This document shows, one piece after another, positions 43,979-55,139 of a stretch of 64,000 nucleotides of DNA. Numbering within the stretch: position 1 is the stretch's first letter; every line of letters begins with the position of its first letter. Origin of the DNA: Rebecca billardiae RCC1528 (Eukaryota; Haptophyta). Under the pieces are notes generated by a model. It ran no database searches. It saw nothing but the letters and a program-made list of their open reading frames with translations, and was not told the DNA's origin. The DNA lies in NCBI GenBank assembly GCA_965240325.2, contig OZ251239.1:124001-188000 (forward strand). The letters run 5' to 3'. Made by a program: the position numbers and the translations under genes.

Positions 43979-46900
43979 TCAGCGGCCGTCGTGAGGCACG
44001 CACAGCGAGAGGTTGACGCTCACAAACTCGGAGAGCAGCGACTGCGCGCGCTCCATCCAGGCGGGTGTCCGTGCCGCGTCGGGAGTGGCTGTCCCTGTGC
44101 GGCGCGGCGACGGGGAGGGGTGCGCCGGCGCGCCGATGAGTTTGGAGCCTGCCTGAGCCTGAGCAGGCGCGCCGCACGCCGAGCGCGGCCAGCGCACGCA
44201 CGCGCGCGCACCGTGGGCCCAGCCGAGCATGAAGCGAGCATGCCTGTGCGCGATCTTGCATAGGTGCGCGTACACGGCGGTGCGGCGTGCCCTGTGGCGG
44301 CAGCGCGGGCGCGACGCACGCGGCGCGTGTGAGCGCACGGCACTCGCGCGCTGCGGGACGAGCGCGCGGCGCGCGGGCGGCGCGGCGCGCACTCGGCCTG
44401 CGTGCTGAGCTGAGGGGAGCCGTGAATGGCGCGGCGCACGGTCTGCTTGACCAGCTCGCGAAGTGCGTCGCGCGCGCGCGCAGCCTCGCCGTCGGCGGGG
44501 CCGCCGATCGCCGCGGCCCCGGCCTCGCCAGACCTGCGAGGGGCGGAGAGCGGCGGTGCTGACTCGTCAGCTGAGTCGCTACAGCTGCTGTGCCCGCCGC
44601 CGTGCGCCCGCCGTGCCGGTTCGAACGCCGACGCGAGCGCTCGGCGCGGCTTGCACTCGGCGCGCAGCGCGAGCGCCGCGTCGGCGTCGGCAGCGCCCGC
44701 GCAGGGCGCGATGGTCGCATCGGCTGCGGGGGCGGCGCCATCAGCCGCGCTCCCCACGTCCGCGGTGCCCGGCGCAGCGGCGCTGGCTGCTTTCGGCACA
44801 ATGGGGAGCGCCACTGCCGCCGCCTCCGATGCCGCGGCCGCGCCGCCCATCCGCCCCTGCGCGCACGCGGCCGCGCGCCGCCGCTCCTCGCTCGACGGCA
44901 GCTGGCCCCACTCCAGCAGCTGCTGGATCGGCTCCGCAAGCGGCGAGCACTGCCCACTCCGCCCATCGGCGGCGGCGGGCGGCTCGGCCGCGGCGTCCGC
45001 TGCGTCGAGGGCGAACACAGGCTGCGCAGGCTGAGCCGAGGCAGGCGCGGCCGACTCGCGCCCGCAGGCGAGCGCCGGCGGCGGTGCGCGCAGAGACACG
45101 GGCAGGGCATCCGCGGATCGCCAATCCGGCGCGATCGGCGGGGCGAGGGCCTCGGACAGGCCGGGTGGCTGCCCGCAACCGCTCAGCGGCTCCTGAGGAT
45201 GGGACCCCGGTAGCGGCTCCGCCACCGGCCAGAGCGGAGGCGGAGGCGAACGGACCGGTGGCGGCCCATCGCCGTGCAGCAACGGTGGTGCCGCCGCAAA
45301 GCGAGGCGGCTCAGCAGGGCCGGCATCGGGTGGCTGCCCTGCCTCCCGTGTCGGCCTGAGCGGCGGCGACTCGCCTGGAGAGCCCAGCCAGCGCTGGGCG
45401 TCTGCAGCTGGACGCGCCGGATGGGGGCTGTGCGCGCGCTGCCCGCCGCGTGGCGCGCACGCGGGCGCCGTGGTGGCATCGGCCGCGTGGAGCTCCGGCG
45501 CGCGCCGCTCGGCGCGTGGGAGGACCACCCTGCGCGGCGCCAGATGCCGCGCCGCTCGTGGCGGCACGCCCGTGCTGCTGCCGTCTCGCTCGCCGTTGGC
45601 CGGCTGAGGCAGCCGCGCGCCGCCGCGCGCCGGCTCCGCGCTCCAGGCGGCGGCAGCGTCGGCAAAGGTGGGCACAGGCGGTGGCGGCGCGGCGGTGGCC
45701 GGCCCGCCTCGCCCCATCCGCGCGACGGTGCGCCCGCGCTCGCCGGGGCGCACCATCTGCGCCGCCGGATGCGACGCGCTCGGCCAGCGCGCCGCCGCAG
45801 CGGTGCGCAGCGGAGGCGCGCGCGCCGCGCCGCCTGGCGGAGCGGAGGCCCCGCGCGAGCGCTTCTGCCCAGCCGCGCGTGCGCCGACCGCGTCGCCGCC
45901 GGCTGGGGCGCAGCGGGCGCGCAGCGCGGCGCGCTCCGCCTCGAGCGCCGCGCGGAGCTGCCGCTCGTCCGCGACGAGTGCGCTCGAGAGCTCGCGCGCG
46001 GCGCGGGCGAGCACCGTGCCGCGCGTCGCACGCAACGGTGCGATCGCGCCGGCGTGCGCGGCCGCAGCATGCGGCGCGGCGGGCAGCGACGAGCTGGCCG
46101 CGCCCGCCATCTGCGCGCCGCACGGCGCGGAGGAGCACGCGTCGAGCGTACCCGACGCACACGCCGCCAGCTCCTGCCCGTGGAAAATCCGGGCGGACGC
46201 CACGGCGGGCGGAGGCGGCGTGCTCGCGGGCCGTGCCGGTCCGTTCTCGTCGCGAGCGCGCTTGGCGCCGCGGCGCGCGAGCCAGCCCGGCCCGGTCGCG
46301 GCCTCGAGCCAGCGCTGCGCGCTCTTGGGCGAGACGGGTAGGCGCGGTAGCGAGCGCACCGCCGCCTCCGCCTGCTGCGCCGCGGACGAGAGCCACGCGT
46401 CCGCGCGCGCAGGCACGGCGGGTGAGAGCCCCGAGGGCGCAGCTGCGGCCGCGGAGGCGGCCGCGGCGGCGGCGGCGGCTCCGGCGCTGGCCGGCGTGGC
46501 GCCCGACGGGGCGGCGGGTGGCGAGGAGCAGCCGTCGGCGTCGGAGCAGTCCGCGTTGGCGCCGGGGGAGAGCGTGCGCGCGCGCCGCGCGCTCGGCGCG
46601 CCGACGACCGCCCCGTCGCACGCCGGCGCTGGCAGCGCATGCGGAGCGTCAAGCGCAGCCCAGGCGCCGCCCGCGGTGGTCGCGCCTGCGGCGGCCGAGC
46701 CGCTGTCGTCCTGTGCGCACAGCTCGGGGGAGCGCACGCTGTACAGCGCGCGCACGAGCGCGTGCAGGTGCGCCTGCGGGAGGAGCCACTGCGCGCGCAC
46801 GTGCTCGTCCGTGGCGCACCTGTACAGGAGCAGGTAGCGGCTGACCGGCGCGGGGACGGCGGCGCGCGCCGCGCTCGCTCCGGCCGAGCCGCCGTCGAGC

Positions 46901-48184
46901 AGCGGCGCGGTGCGGTCGAGTGAGGCCCGCAGCAGCAGCAGCGGCGGCAGCGCGTGCGGCGGCTCGGCAGCCGTCGGCGTGCACTGCGCCGCCGCCGCCG
47001 CCGTGCACGCCGCGCCAACCGCCGGCGGCGAGCAGATCGCGTCCGCACCGCTCGCGCCCGCCGCCGGCGCCGGCGCCGCGCCGTCCGCGGCCGGCGGCCG
47101 GCGCGTGAGGCCGCTCGTGGGCCGCGTGCACCAGCGCTCGAACCAGCTGCCCTCGCCGGGCGAGCCGTCCGCCGCGGCGGAGGCCGGCGGCGCGCGCGGC
47201 GTCACGCGCAGCCGAAGCGGGTGCAGCAGGTGCACGGGCAGCGCGCCCGGGTGCGGCGTCGCGTGCACGAGCCGCAGCGTCGCGCGGCGGCAGTCCAGCA
47301 CGGCGCTCAGCGCGCGGAGCTCGTGGTCTGGCGTGACGGGCGGCGGCGGGGCGGCGGCGGCGAGGTCGTCGTCGATGGTGAAGCGACACTCGGGCACGCC
47401 TCGCGCGCCGTCCGCGCCGCTCGTGCACGCGCTCGGCAGGCCGATCGGCGCTCGGAAGGCGAGCGAGCCGGCGAGGGCGGCGCTGAGCGCGCGGCCGAGC
47501 GCGCTCAGCGGCAGCCGGCGCATGGTCGGCAGGACGGAGGCCCATGCGCGTGCGCACGGGCCGTCGTGCGCCGGCGAGACGAGCGTGAGGCGCATCCTGC
47601 CGAAGCCGTCTCGCGCGCGGCACAGCGCGTTGTAGCATGCGACGCCCGGCGCGCATGCCGGGTCTGGCAGCACGTCATCGCCGCACGCGCTCAGCCAGAT
47701 GACATCGAGCGAGGCGTGCTGCGCACGAGGCGCGCACCGCACGAGGGCGTCCACGTGCGCGTCGAGCGCGTCCATCTGCTCCTCCACATTCGCGCTCGGC
47801 GGCTCGGCGGCCGCCGCCGCGCCGCGCGCGCGCGCGTCGCCGAGCCCGGCAGCCATGGCCGCCGCTGGCATCCAGCCCGCACCAGGAGCTGCGTCGTGGC
47901 CTGTGTGCACGCTGGTCAGCAGCGACGGCACTGCAGCGTCGTCGAGACCTGCGCGAATGCGAGCGGCGGCAGCGGCGGCGCACGCGCACGCGCTCAGCCG
48001 CTCGTCGGCCAGCAGGGCCGTTGCGCATGCAACGCGTCGCAGCCCGCGCGGAGCGAGCCCACACGCGCGCGCGCGCGCGCTGCCCGCGGGGCGCACCTGC
48101 GGCGAGAAGCGCGTCGTGGATGGTGTCCAGCAGCCCTTCCACGTGCGCGATCACCAGCACGTGCCGGCTCGTCGGCTGCGCCAT
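43979..48184 (-). CDS. Large three-exon protein, possibly MTBP-like; not firmly recognised
   Basis: Tentative model: complement(join(43979..44291,44339..47948,48097..48184)), 1336 residues. The first join (intron 148 nt, GT-AG, phase 1) is convincing and gives MAQPTSRHVLVIAHVEGLLD followed by LLAAGLDDAAVPSLLTSVH. The last intron would be only 47 nt and is uncertain, but it brings in an ordered C-terminus (VYAHLCKIAHRHARFMLGW and AQSLLSEFVSVNLSL). Residues about 110-330 look folded (LDVIWLSACGDDVLPD, GFGRMRLTLVSPAHDG, RFTIDDDLAAA), and YLLLYRCATDEHVRAQWLLP follows. The long middle is Ala/Pro-rich and disordered; a basic helix (LRELVKQTVRRAIHG) precedes the end. A folded N-terminus, disordered middle and short C-terminal helix recall the replication-initiation factor MTBP, but I cannot verify this. 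Confidence 0.6.
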
Positions 48185-48360
48185 CGCCCGGCCCGCACCG
48201 CGCAGCGCTCGACGTGCGAGCCCTTGCTTCGCAAGCTCGCGATGGCCTCCCGGTTGCACAGCGTACTGTATGTATGCGCTGCTCACCAGCCGCCGCTCGC
48301 CAGCGCAGCGGGCAGCCGACTCTGATCGCGCGTGCTTGCTCAACGGCAGGTCAAGGGACT

Positions 48361-48367
48361 CCCTTGG
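48361..48367. repeat. Target-site duplication, left of copy B
   Basis: cccttgg, repeated at 49477-49483. Confidence 0.8.
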
Positions 48368-48764
48368 CAAGGGAGTCAAGGGTGCCCGCGCCCCAGTGGC
48401 GCGCTCGGCGGATGTTGGGATACAGATTTTTGCTCGGCGCCCTGCGGCGGCGGCGGCGATGGCGTGCTCCGCTGGCGGGGCGAGCGCACGGGGCACGGCG
48501 CTGCGGGCGCGGATGTGCCCGCGAAGCCGGCGCGTGCGGACGGGCTGTTGCGGGAGAGTATCGGGCGCCCTCCTGCGACGCGCGACTTGCGCCACGCCTC
48601 TTTCGCCTCGGCTCAGAGCAGCGCGCACGCACGCGCCGCCTCAAGGCCAGCCTTGCCGCGCCGCAGCCGACCGCGCGCGCGCCGTGCGCGGCGTGGTCGG
48701 GAAGGAACGGGCGCTGCTGCCGGGCGAGATGGCGACGTCATGGGCGCACGCCATGCCGCCCCGC
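48368..48764. repeat. Copy B, left terminal inverted repeat
   Basis: 397 bp, inverted match to 49080-49476. Confidence 0.88.
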
Positions 48765-49079
48765 GGCGCCGCGAAAGAGCACGAGAACGGATCCGCACAG
48801 CTGTTGACGAGTGCTGATTTCTTGCCGTGCCTGAAGCCAGACCTGAGCTCGAAGAAGATGATGAAAGAGCATCAGCGCGAGGAAAGCGTCGCACCCAGCA
48901 CTTCTACATGACCACGCGGTGATGAACATTCATGTAAGAGTAGCCCGCGTGCCCGTCTGGCACTGTTCTGTGTCTCAATGATCGTCCCGACAACGGTCAC
49001 GACCGCGAGGCAGTGCACACCATTTGTGACAAGTCGAAAAGGCGTGCAAACGGACCGACGACACTCTCGTCAAGGCGTG

Positions 49080-49476
49080 GCGGGGCGGCATGGCGTGCGC
49101 CTATGACGTCGCCATCTCGCCCGGCAGCAGCGCCCGTTCCTTCCCGACCACGCCGCGCACGGCGCGCGCGCGGTCGGCTGCGGCGCGGCAAGGCTGGCCT
49201 TGAGGCGGCGCGTGCGTGCGCGCTGCTCTGAGCCGAGGCGAAAGAGGCGTGGCGCAAGTCGCGCGGCGCAGGAGGGCGCCAGATGCTCTCCCGCAACAGC
49301 CCGTCCGCACGCGCCGGCTTCGCGGGCACATCCGCGCCCGCAGCGCCGTGCCCCGTGCGCTCGCCCCGCCAGCGGAGCACGCCATCGCCGCCGCCGCCGC
49401 AGGGCCGCGGGCAAAAAGGTGTATCCCAACATCCGCCGAGCGCGCCACTGGGGCGCGGGCACCCTTGACTCCCTTG
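49080..49476. repeat. Copy B, right terminal inverted repeat
   Basis: 397 bp, inverted match to 48368-48764. An open frame starting inside it continues without a stop into the DGAT2-like gene. Confidence 0.88.
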
Positions 49477-49483
49477 CCCTTGG
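49477..49483. repeat. Target-site duplication, right of copy B
   Basis: cccttgg, matching 48361-48367. Confidence 0.8.
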
Positions 49484-49568
49484 GCAGGTTGAGGCAAGGC
49501 CACCCGGACCGGACTCTCCACCCCGCCCGCCCGCGCGGGGAGCCCAGGACCGCCACGCGATCGCAGCG

Positions 49569-50477
49569 ATGGCGGGGCCGATCCTACTCGGCACGAGGAA
49601 ACGTCACACGGCCTTGGCGCTCGCGCTCGCGTACGCGCTCGTGCGCCTGCTCACACGCCGGCAGGAGCGCGCGCCACTCCCCGTGCGCTGGCGCTGGCTC
49701 ATCCTCCCGTGGCTCATCGCGCTGGACCACCTCTGGTGGGAGGTCGTGTGCGGCGTGCGGAGACGAGTGATCCTGACCGCACCCGAGGAGGAGTATCGCG
49801 CACACCCGCGGCTGATGTTGGCGCTTTTCCCGCACCACATGGTCTGGCCCGCGGCCTCGTATATCCCACGCCTCATGCTCATGCGCGCCGGCAAGGCGAT
49901 CCACCTCGACCGCGCGATGGCCGCCGCGCACTCGGCGCTGTTTGCCATCCCGCTCGTGCGCGAGCTGTGCATCGCGCTCAACTTCCGCAACGCGTCTCGG
50001 CACGTCGGCGAGCTGGGCGACTGCTCGATGGCGGTCTTCCCCGGCGGTGGGCTCGAGATGCAGCGCCAGCGCCCCGGGCGCGACGTGGTCGTCCTGCGCC
50101 GCGGCTTTGTCTCCCTCGCGATCGAGCGTGGCATGCCGATCGTGCCGGTGCTGCTGTGCAACGAGACGTCGGCGTACCGGCCGCTGCCGCAGCTCGCGTG
50201 GCTCCGCGAGCTGGTGTACTCGCTCACGAAGGCGGGCGTGCCCCTGTGGACCGGGCGCGCCGGCGTGCCGCTCTGCCCGCTGCCCAACGCGGGCCTCTAC
50301 TTTGCTGTGGTGGGCAGGCCGATCGCGCTGGGCGCCGCGCGCAAGCCTACGGACGAGGACGTGGAGCACGCGCTCGGCCAGCTGCAGGCGGCGCTTCGTG
50401 CGCTGCACGCGCGCTTCAAGGGCCCCGCCGGCCGGCCAGTGGACCACCGCCTCGTCTTTGACCGATCGCGCCTATAG
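49569..50477 (+). CDS. DGAT2/MOGAT-family acyltransferase with altered HPHG motif
   Basis: 302 residues from the ATG at 49569. Two hydrophobic segments near the N-terminus (about 13-28 and 43-54) suit an ER or lipid-droplet membrane hairpin. The family body is clear: FPHH at 87-90 in the place of the catalytic HPHG, VFPGGGLEM at about 156-164, and RRGFVSLAIERGMPIVPVLL at about 177-196 with the CNE that follows. Members transfer an acyl group from acyl-CoA to diacylglycerol or related acceptors to make storage lipid. The first His and the Gly of HPHG are replaced (Phe and His), so activity or substrate may differ; plants use EPHS, so variation is tolerated. The ATG is 92 bp past mobile-element copy B, and the frame is open back into the element. 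Confidence 0.82.
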   Translation: MAGPILLGTRKRHTALALALAYALVRLLTRRQERAPLPVRWRWLILPWLIALDHLWWEVVCGVRRRVILTAPEEEYRAHPRLMLALFPHHMVWPAASYIPRLMLMRAGKAIHLDRAMAAAHSALFAIPLVRELCIALNFRNASRHVGELGDCSMAVFPGGGLEMQRQRPGRDVVVLRRGFVSLAIERGMPIVPVLLCNETSAYRPLPQLAWLRELVYSLTKAGVPLWTGRAGVPLCPLPNAGLYFAVVGRPIALGAARKPTDEDVEHALGQLQAALRALHARFKGPAGRPVDHRLVFDRSRL

Positions 50478-50565
50478 CTTTGGCGGCGCCGCTGAGGCGC
50501 GCTAAGTCAGACGACTTATTACGAATAAGTCGTAGTAATAGTATTCCGCCCTGAATATGACAAGT

Positions 50566-50700
50566 ATGGCCCGCGGTGCAGGGCGGAGCGCGCAGCGTGG
50601 AGCCCGCTCCGCGGGCACTAACTACCACGTTTATGATATTCAAAAAGATCGATGACGATATCGACGCGAGGTCTTTATATTGATCGGACAGGTTGCACGG
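50566..50700 (+). repeat. Hairpin repeat (copy 2) downstream of the DGAT2-like gene
   Basis: Bases 50566-50603 are identical to 24866-24903. The stem gcccgcgg/ccgcgggc is perfect here. It is followed by accacgttt and caaaaagatcgat, paralleling copy 1. It lies about 90 bp after a plus-strand stop codon. Confidence 0.55.
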
Positions 50701-50921
50701 GAAAGTGACCTTGGTGTTACATTTCGGCCCTTCGGAGCATGATGGCTGCCCGCCCACGGCGCCCTCCCGGGTGCGGCCGTTGCTGCCGCGCCATGTACGA
50801 CTCAATGAGTCTTGCGCACGGTTTAGGCCGTGACTACTGACGCACATGTAGCAGACTGAGCCCTCCTCCCAAGCTCGCCAAGGGCCCGACCGCGTCATTT
50901 GAAGAGCAGCCGCCACGAGCG

Positions 50922-52330
50922 TCATCCACTCGACTCGCGGTCGGCACGATACGTGCGAGAGGTTGCGACGGCGCGCAACTCCTCGTCATCGTCAGGAGTC
51001 AGCCAGCGAGCACCCTGCGGCCGCACCTCGGCGACCCAGCACACGCAAGGCAGATTCGACCTTGGGCGAGCCCTGGCGACCTCCGCCTCGAGCTGGATGC
51101 CACGCGTAGCAGCCTTAGGAGTCGACGTCGTGGAAAGGCACACGCACGCATAGAGCATCAGACAGTGCGCCGCATCTGCCTGCCGGAGTGTATCATCACC
51201 GCGCCCGCGCGACCGGGTTGAAGAAGAAGTCGTCAACGACGAGCGAGCCGGCGTCCAGCGGAACGGGAGGTGCAGCCGGCGCCGCGCTGTGCGAACAGGG
51301 TGGAAGCCGACCGCTGCCGCGCGCGACGTGAGCGAGCTGGCGGGTGCACGCCAGTCAGCTGCGGATGATGCGGCGAAGAGGCGCGCTACCACCTACTCCA
51401 CCTCGCGCGACTTAGCCTTGCTGCCGTGATCACACACGCGCGCGATCAATGACATACTCAACGTCGAGCGCCTGAGTGCTGTCTCGAAAGGTGCCTTCCC
51501 CCTCACTCAGGGCGTGCCTGTCAGCGTGGTCGAGCGCCGCGCTCGTTGCCTCGGCCTGCTGAGCGTCAGCGAGGCGCTTGTCAAGGATCGCCTGCTTGCT
51601 GCGTCACGGCGCGCGAGCGCGCCACGCGCTCGACCAAATGCGTGCGCTTCCGATACTTCTTGCCGGCGGCAAAGGCAGACTGCCCAGAGTTCGCCTGCTT
51701 GTCTGAGGACCCCGCGCCAGACGCCTTCACGGCCGGAGCAGCGGCCCGAGCTGCAACAACAGAGGCCGCGCGCGCCGTAGCAAGCTTCGCCCTCGCGCGC
51801 TGGACGCGTTTGGCGAGCATCGTCTTCTGCTTCCTTAGCGCGCTCCGGTTGCCCGCCTTCTTCTACGAAGGCCTCGTGAGGCGAGCTTCACAAGCACTCG
51901 CGTGTGTGGTCCGAGCCACCTGAGCGCGTGCGCACGGTTGCGTGCTCGTGCGTACGGTATGAGGAGTGCAGCAGGAGACCAGCACACGTTCGTGCATGGG
52001 TGCACGCGCATACCACAACCGGCGCATCCTGCTCGTTCGCGACGGCAGCCTCCTTGAAGGCTCTATCTACCACCTGTATCCAGGTCCCAGTTGTGCTTCT
52101 TCTCGATGCGCTTCGGCTTCGCGCCACTGCCGACGCGGGAGTGAGAGGAACTGGGCACCAGACTGCGGTACCGATTGCGGGCGAACGGGGAGGCGGGCCG
52201 TGGCGGCGAAGGTCGGAAACCACCGGCATTCGTGTGCTCCGTGGTTTCCAAGCACTCGCGCCACGCGCCGGCCGCCATGGGACGGGCGCGATGTACCGAA
52301 AGACGGGTGGACAGGTCGCGTCCACTGTGA
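50922..52330 (-). pseudogene. Broken coding blocks on the minus strand
   Basis: Several ordered stretches in different frames: FKEAAVANEQDAPVVV near 52010-52060; KYRKRTHLVERVARSRAVTQ (about 51660-51600) continuing after a one-base shift as ILDKRLADAQQAEATSAALD and LDVEYVIDRARV with a stop near 51440; and PCVCWVAEVRPQGARWLTPD, EELRAVATSRTYRADRES ending near 50922. No joins could be validated. Either a small-exon gene or, more likely, a decayed one. Family not recognised. Confidence 0.35.
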
Positions 52331-52389
52331 ATGTAACATCTGTCAGTCGCGGGCGGTCATTTCTCCGTGCAACCTGTCATCGAATTGAA

Positions 52390-53040
52390 TAATATATATA
52401 TATATTGATCGTCGCGATCATCAAGCGAAAGAATACGCGGGACGAATAAGGGGGACGATTTTCGCCTCTCGTCATTTTCAGGGCAGCCGGAGGATGAGAT
52501 CCGGAGGACGGATGACCGAGTTTCGTCGAGTCGTTTATTTAATTATTGTCGATCTTTTGAGAATTATTATTTGAGATCGCATCTAGCCTCTAGCCCTAGG
52601 CTTCTGCTAGCAGACCACGAGGACGAGTCTATTAGGTCTCAGAAAAGACCGCGTCCGCGCCAGATTCCGTATGTACGTATCATTATATAACGTAATCGGT
52701 GGCCGACGCAGGGACGAGTGAGCCGCTGGGGCGTGACTTTAACTTATATATAATTCGAAACGTTACACTGTGATGGTTGGCGTTATTACGAGCGATTTTT
52801 CCGGCCAATGGGATTCATCATCAAGCAGGAGCGACGCGACTACGACGTTTGACGACTGATCGATTAATAATCATCAATATAACTAGCGGTAGGGGTGGAA
52901 TTCCCATTTTCTGGCGCACTTCCGCACTGGGGAGGCGGAAAAGCGGCATTTAATACGCGAATAAGAAATAAAATAATAAAGGGAATAAAGCGCACGCAGT
53001 GCGAAGAAATTTTTTCGGGTCGTAGTATCAGCGTATAGTT
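52390..53040. repeat. AT-rich repeat-like block, related to 24950-25170
   Basis: Clearly lower GC than its neighbours. About 52440-52800 shares ordered motifs with 24950-25170 (gaccgagtttcg, ttgagatcgcat, ccgcgcc-gattcc, attacgagcgatttt) but is longer because of insertions. It includes a ctaga/ctagc-rich patch near 52580-52610. No coding capacity. Confidence 0.45.
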
Positions 53041-53041
53041 A

Positions 53042-54000
53042 CTATGCGAAGCACCATCTGCTGCGAGGCGGCCTGCTTGCGCACGCGGCGTCCCGAGCAC
53101 CCTCGGGGCTCAGCTGCGGCTCGGCCTGCGCACGCTCAGCAAGCTCGCGTGCGGCCTGCACCTTGCCCGCCGCCTTGACTCTCGAGCAAGAGGATCGACG
53201 TAAGAGTGAGCGTGTGCCGCCGAGCTGCTGTCCGGCAGCCACCCGCGACTGCAGCCGCTGGCCGCGGTGCCTGGCCTCGGCGCGGCCCCACAGGCTCAGC
53301 GCTGGGAGCTCATCCTCCTCCTGCGCTCCTCCTCCAGGCGTTTGAGCCGCCGCCGCCTTGGCCGCCTCGTTCTCGTCGATCAGCTGAACGGCGGGAGTGA
53401 TGTCTCTGCTCAGCTGAGTGTGACGTGACAAGTGAGGCGACGAGCGACAGCAGCCCGATGACCAAGCCGACGAGCTCATCGTACGAGCCGTCACGCGTGC
53501 GCTCGTGCCGTGTCTGAGCTGGCTCGCGCTCGTACGCCGACCAGGCTTTGCTCGGACTGAACGCGTGTGCTCAGGCGTCCTTGCGTGTGCGCTTGGACGG
53601 CCGCGGGCCGTCATCTGGTCCGACCGCGCGCAGCTCGATCTCGGAAGCGTTGAGCTGCTCCGCGGTTGACTCACCCTCTGCCTCAGGTTCGACCACGGCA
53701 GCAGGCCCCGCAGCAGCCGCCAGGTAGCATCGGCAGGAGCCCCTGCGCCACCCGACGCCGTCCGCACATCGGCCGGCTTGCCGCACACGCGCTGGACCAC
53801 GGCCTCGCCGTGCTTGACGCGGAAGTGGTGCCAGGTCGTCGTGCCAATCGTTTGGCTATCGACAACGGGCACGGGCACCTCGATCACGACAACGCCTGTC
53901 GCGTAGGCTGTGTAGCGATGTCCGTCCACGACTCCGTCGTGGGTGGACGGCGCACGCCATCGCGGCCGTGGGCGCAAGTGTCTCGTGAATTGTTTTTTAA
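53042..54000 (-). pseudogene. Coding-like blocks in shifting frames
   Basis: From 5' to 3' on the minus strand: VVDGHRYTAYATGVVVIEVP, VVDSQTIGTTTWHHFRVKHG and EAVVQRVCGKPADVRT (about 53930-53750); then, in another frame, GPAAVVEPEAEGESTAEQLN and GPDDGPRPSKRTRKDA with a stop at 53571; then SYDELVGLVIGLLSLVASLV, a likely membrane helix (about 53490-53420); and ITPAVQLIDENEAAKAAAAQ to a stop at 53042. Could be one or two small genes with unseen introns or decayed copies. No family recognised. Confidence 0.35.
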
Positions 54001-55023
54001 TTCACTAATTCGCCCAGCCGCTACATCGAACTCGACAACGGTTGCTTTTACACCCGCGGTCTTTTGACTGTGCAAATGGGGCGCCGCCCCATGCTCAAAT
54101 CCGAAGAGAACGAAGATGTAAAAGTGTCTGGTCCCTAGATACTGTGCTGTCCGGGTCCCGGTCCGGTCAGATCTGAGCAGCCGGATTTTCCGCCCGGACA
54201 GGCCAGAAAATGGGATTTTCACCCGTAGTTGATGATTCATCACTACTTACGTACAGCGCAGGATCGCCCGCCAGCCACGACCGTAAGCTAATTCGGCGAA
54301 CCCATTAAAAAAATGCGATAACTGCCGACCCGGCTCCCTCGCCGGCAGTTGGACGCGGCCGGCGGACGGCCGGAGGCGAATTGGTCGAGCGCTTCGCGAT
54401 GTCGTCGAAATCGCCCATCGCGCGACGAACGTCGCCAGCTGGCGTCGGCCTGGGACCGAGCGGCTTGGCTGGGCCGCGATGGTGCGTGCGCTTCAGCTGC
54501 GCAATACAGTTCCCCGCATTTGCGGCGCGGCGCAGGAATCGCTCCGCCGCATCCATCGTCCACCTGCACCCCGTTTGCACGCGCGGCCATGATTTGAACA
54601 TTCGCGCGCGCGAAGGCGCGCACAGCGCCGAGCCCCTTGGAGATGCGGGTCTGGCGAATAAGTGGCGATGGGCGGGATCGGAGTGTAGATGCCCAAAATG
54701 CGCATCACGTATCCTGCATCTGACGCGTTCACCATGCACGCGCGCCCTTTCTGCTGCTCGCCTGCATGTGGCCGCATCTGCCCGCCGCCGCGGATCGCCG
54801 CGCGCGCAGACACTTGGCGTGAAAGAAGGGCGGGGAGAAGGACGTGCGAGGTCTAATGCCGCATACGAAGGGCCCCTCGATGCATTTTCACCGGTACACC
54901 AACCAGATCACACAGCAGAGCGTGCTCGCGCGGCAGAAGCGCACTGTTTGTGGAGCTCGCGCGAGGCGGTCGAGGCGGCATGGCAGGCGATGTGTGGGTC
55001 TGGTAGCGCTCTGGCGACGGCGA

Positions 55024-55139
55024 TGAACGCGTTGCACGTCGCGCTCCTCGTTATCTGCATGTCCGCGTGCAGCGCCGCCCTCTTCGTCGCGCAGGTGCGC
55101 AAGATTCATGAGCGGCTGCGGCGTGACTCGGCGACGTGA
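55024..55139 (+). CDS. Possible small single-pass membrane protein
   Basis: An ATG at 55024 gives a 38-residue peptide with one hydrophobic helix (ALHVALLVICMSACSAALFV) and a basic tail (KIHERLRRD). The frame is open upstream with ordered sequence (LWSSREAVEAAWQAMCGSG), so this may be the last exon of a longer gene. Not recognised. Confidence 0.3.

Larger units (their letters stand above)
48368..49476 (+). mobile_element. 1109-bp long-TIR element, copy B
   Basis: Same length as copy A and its reverse complement; matches at every position compared, including the sites where the two arms differ. Ends CAAGGGAGTC...GACTCCCTTG, 397-bp TIRs (48368-48764 and 49080-49476), 315-bp core, and a 7-bp duplication (cccttgg) on both sides. 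A plus-strand frame leaves the left arm into the core and reads LLTSADFLPCLKPDLSSKKM before stopping at 48911. This might be a captured gene fragment. The copy sits between the starts of the large minus gene (183 bp away) and the DGAT2-like plus gene (92 bp away). Confidence 0.9.

Noticed and set aside
44620-44632. tRNA T-loop-like ggttcgaac
   Set aside because: No acceptor stem or anticodon arm can be built around it, and it lies in a coding frame.
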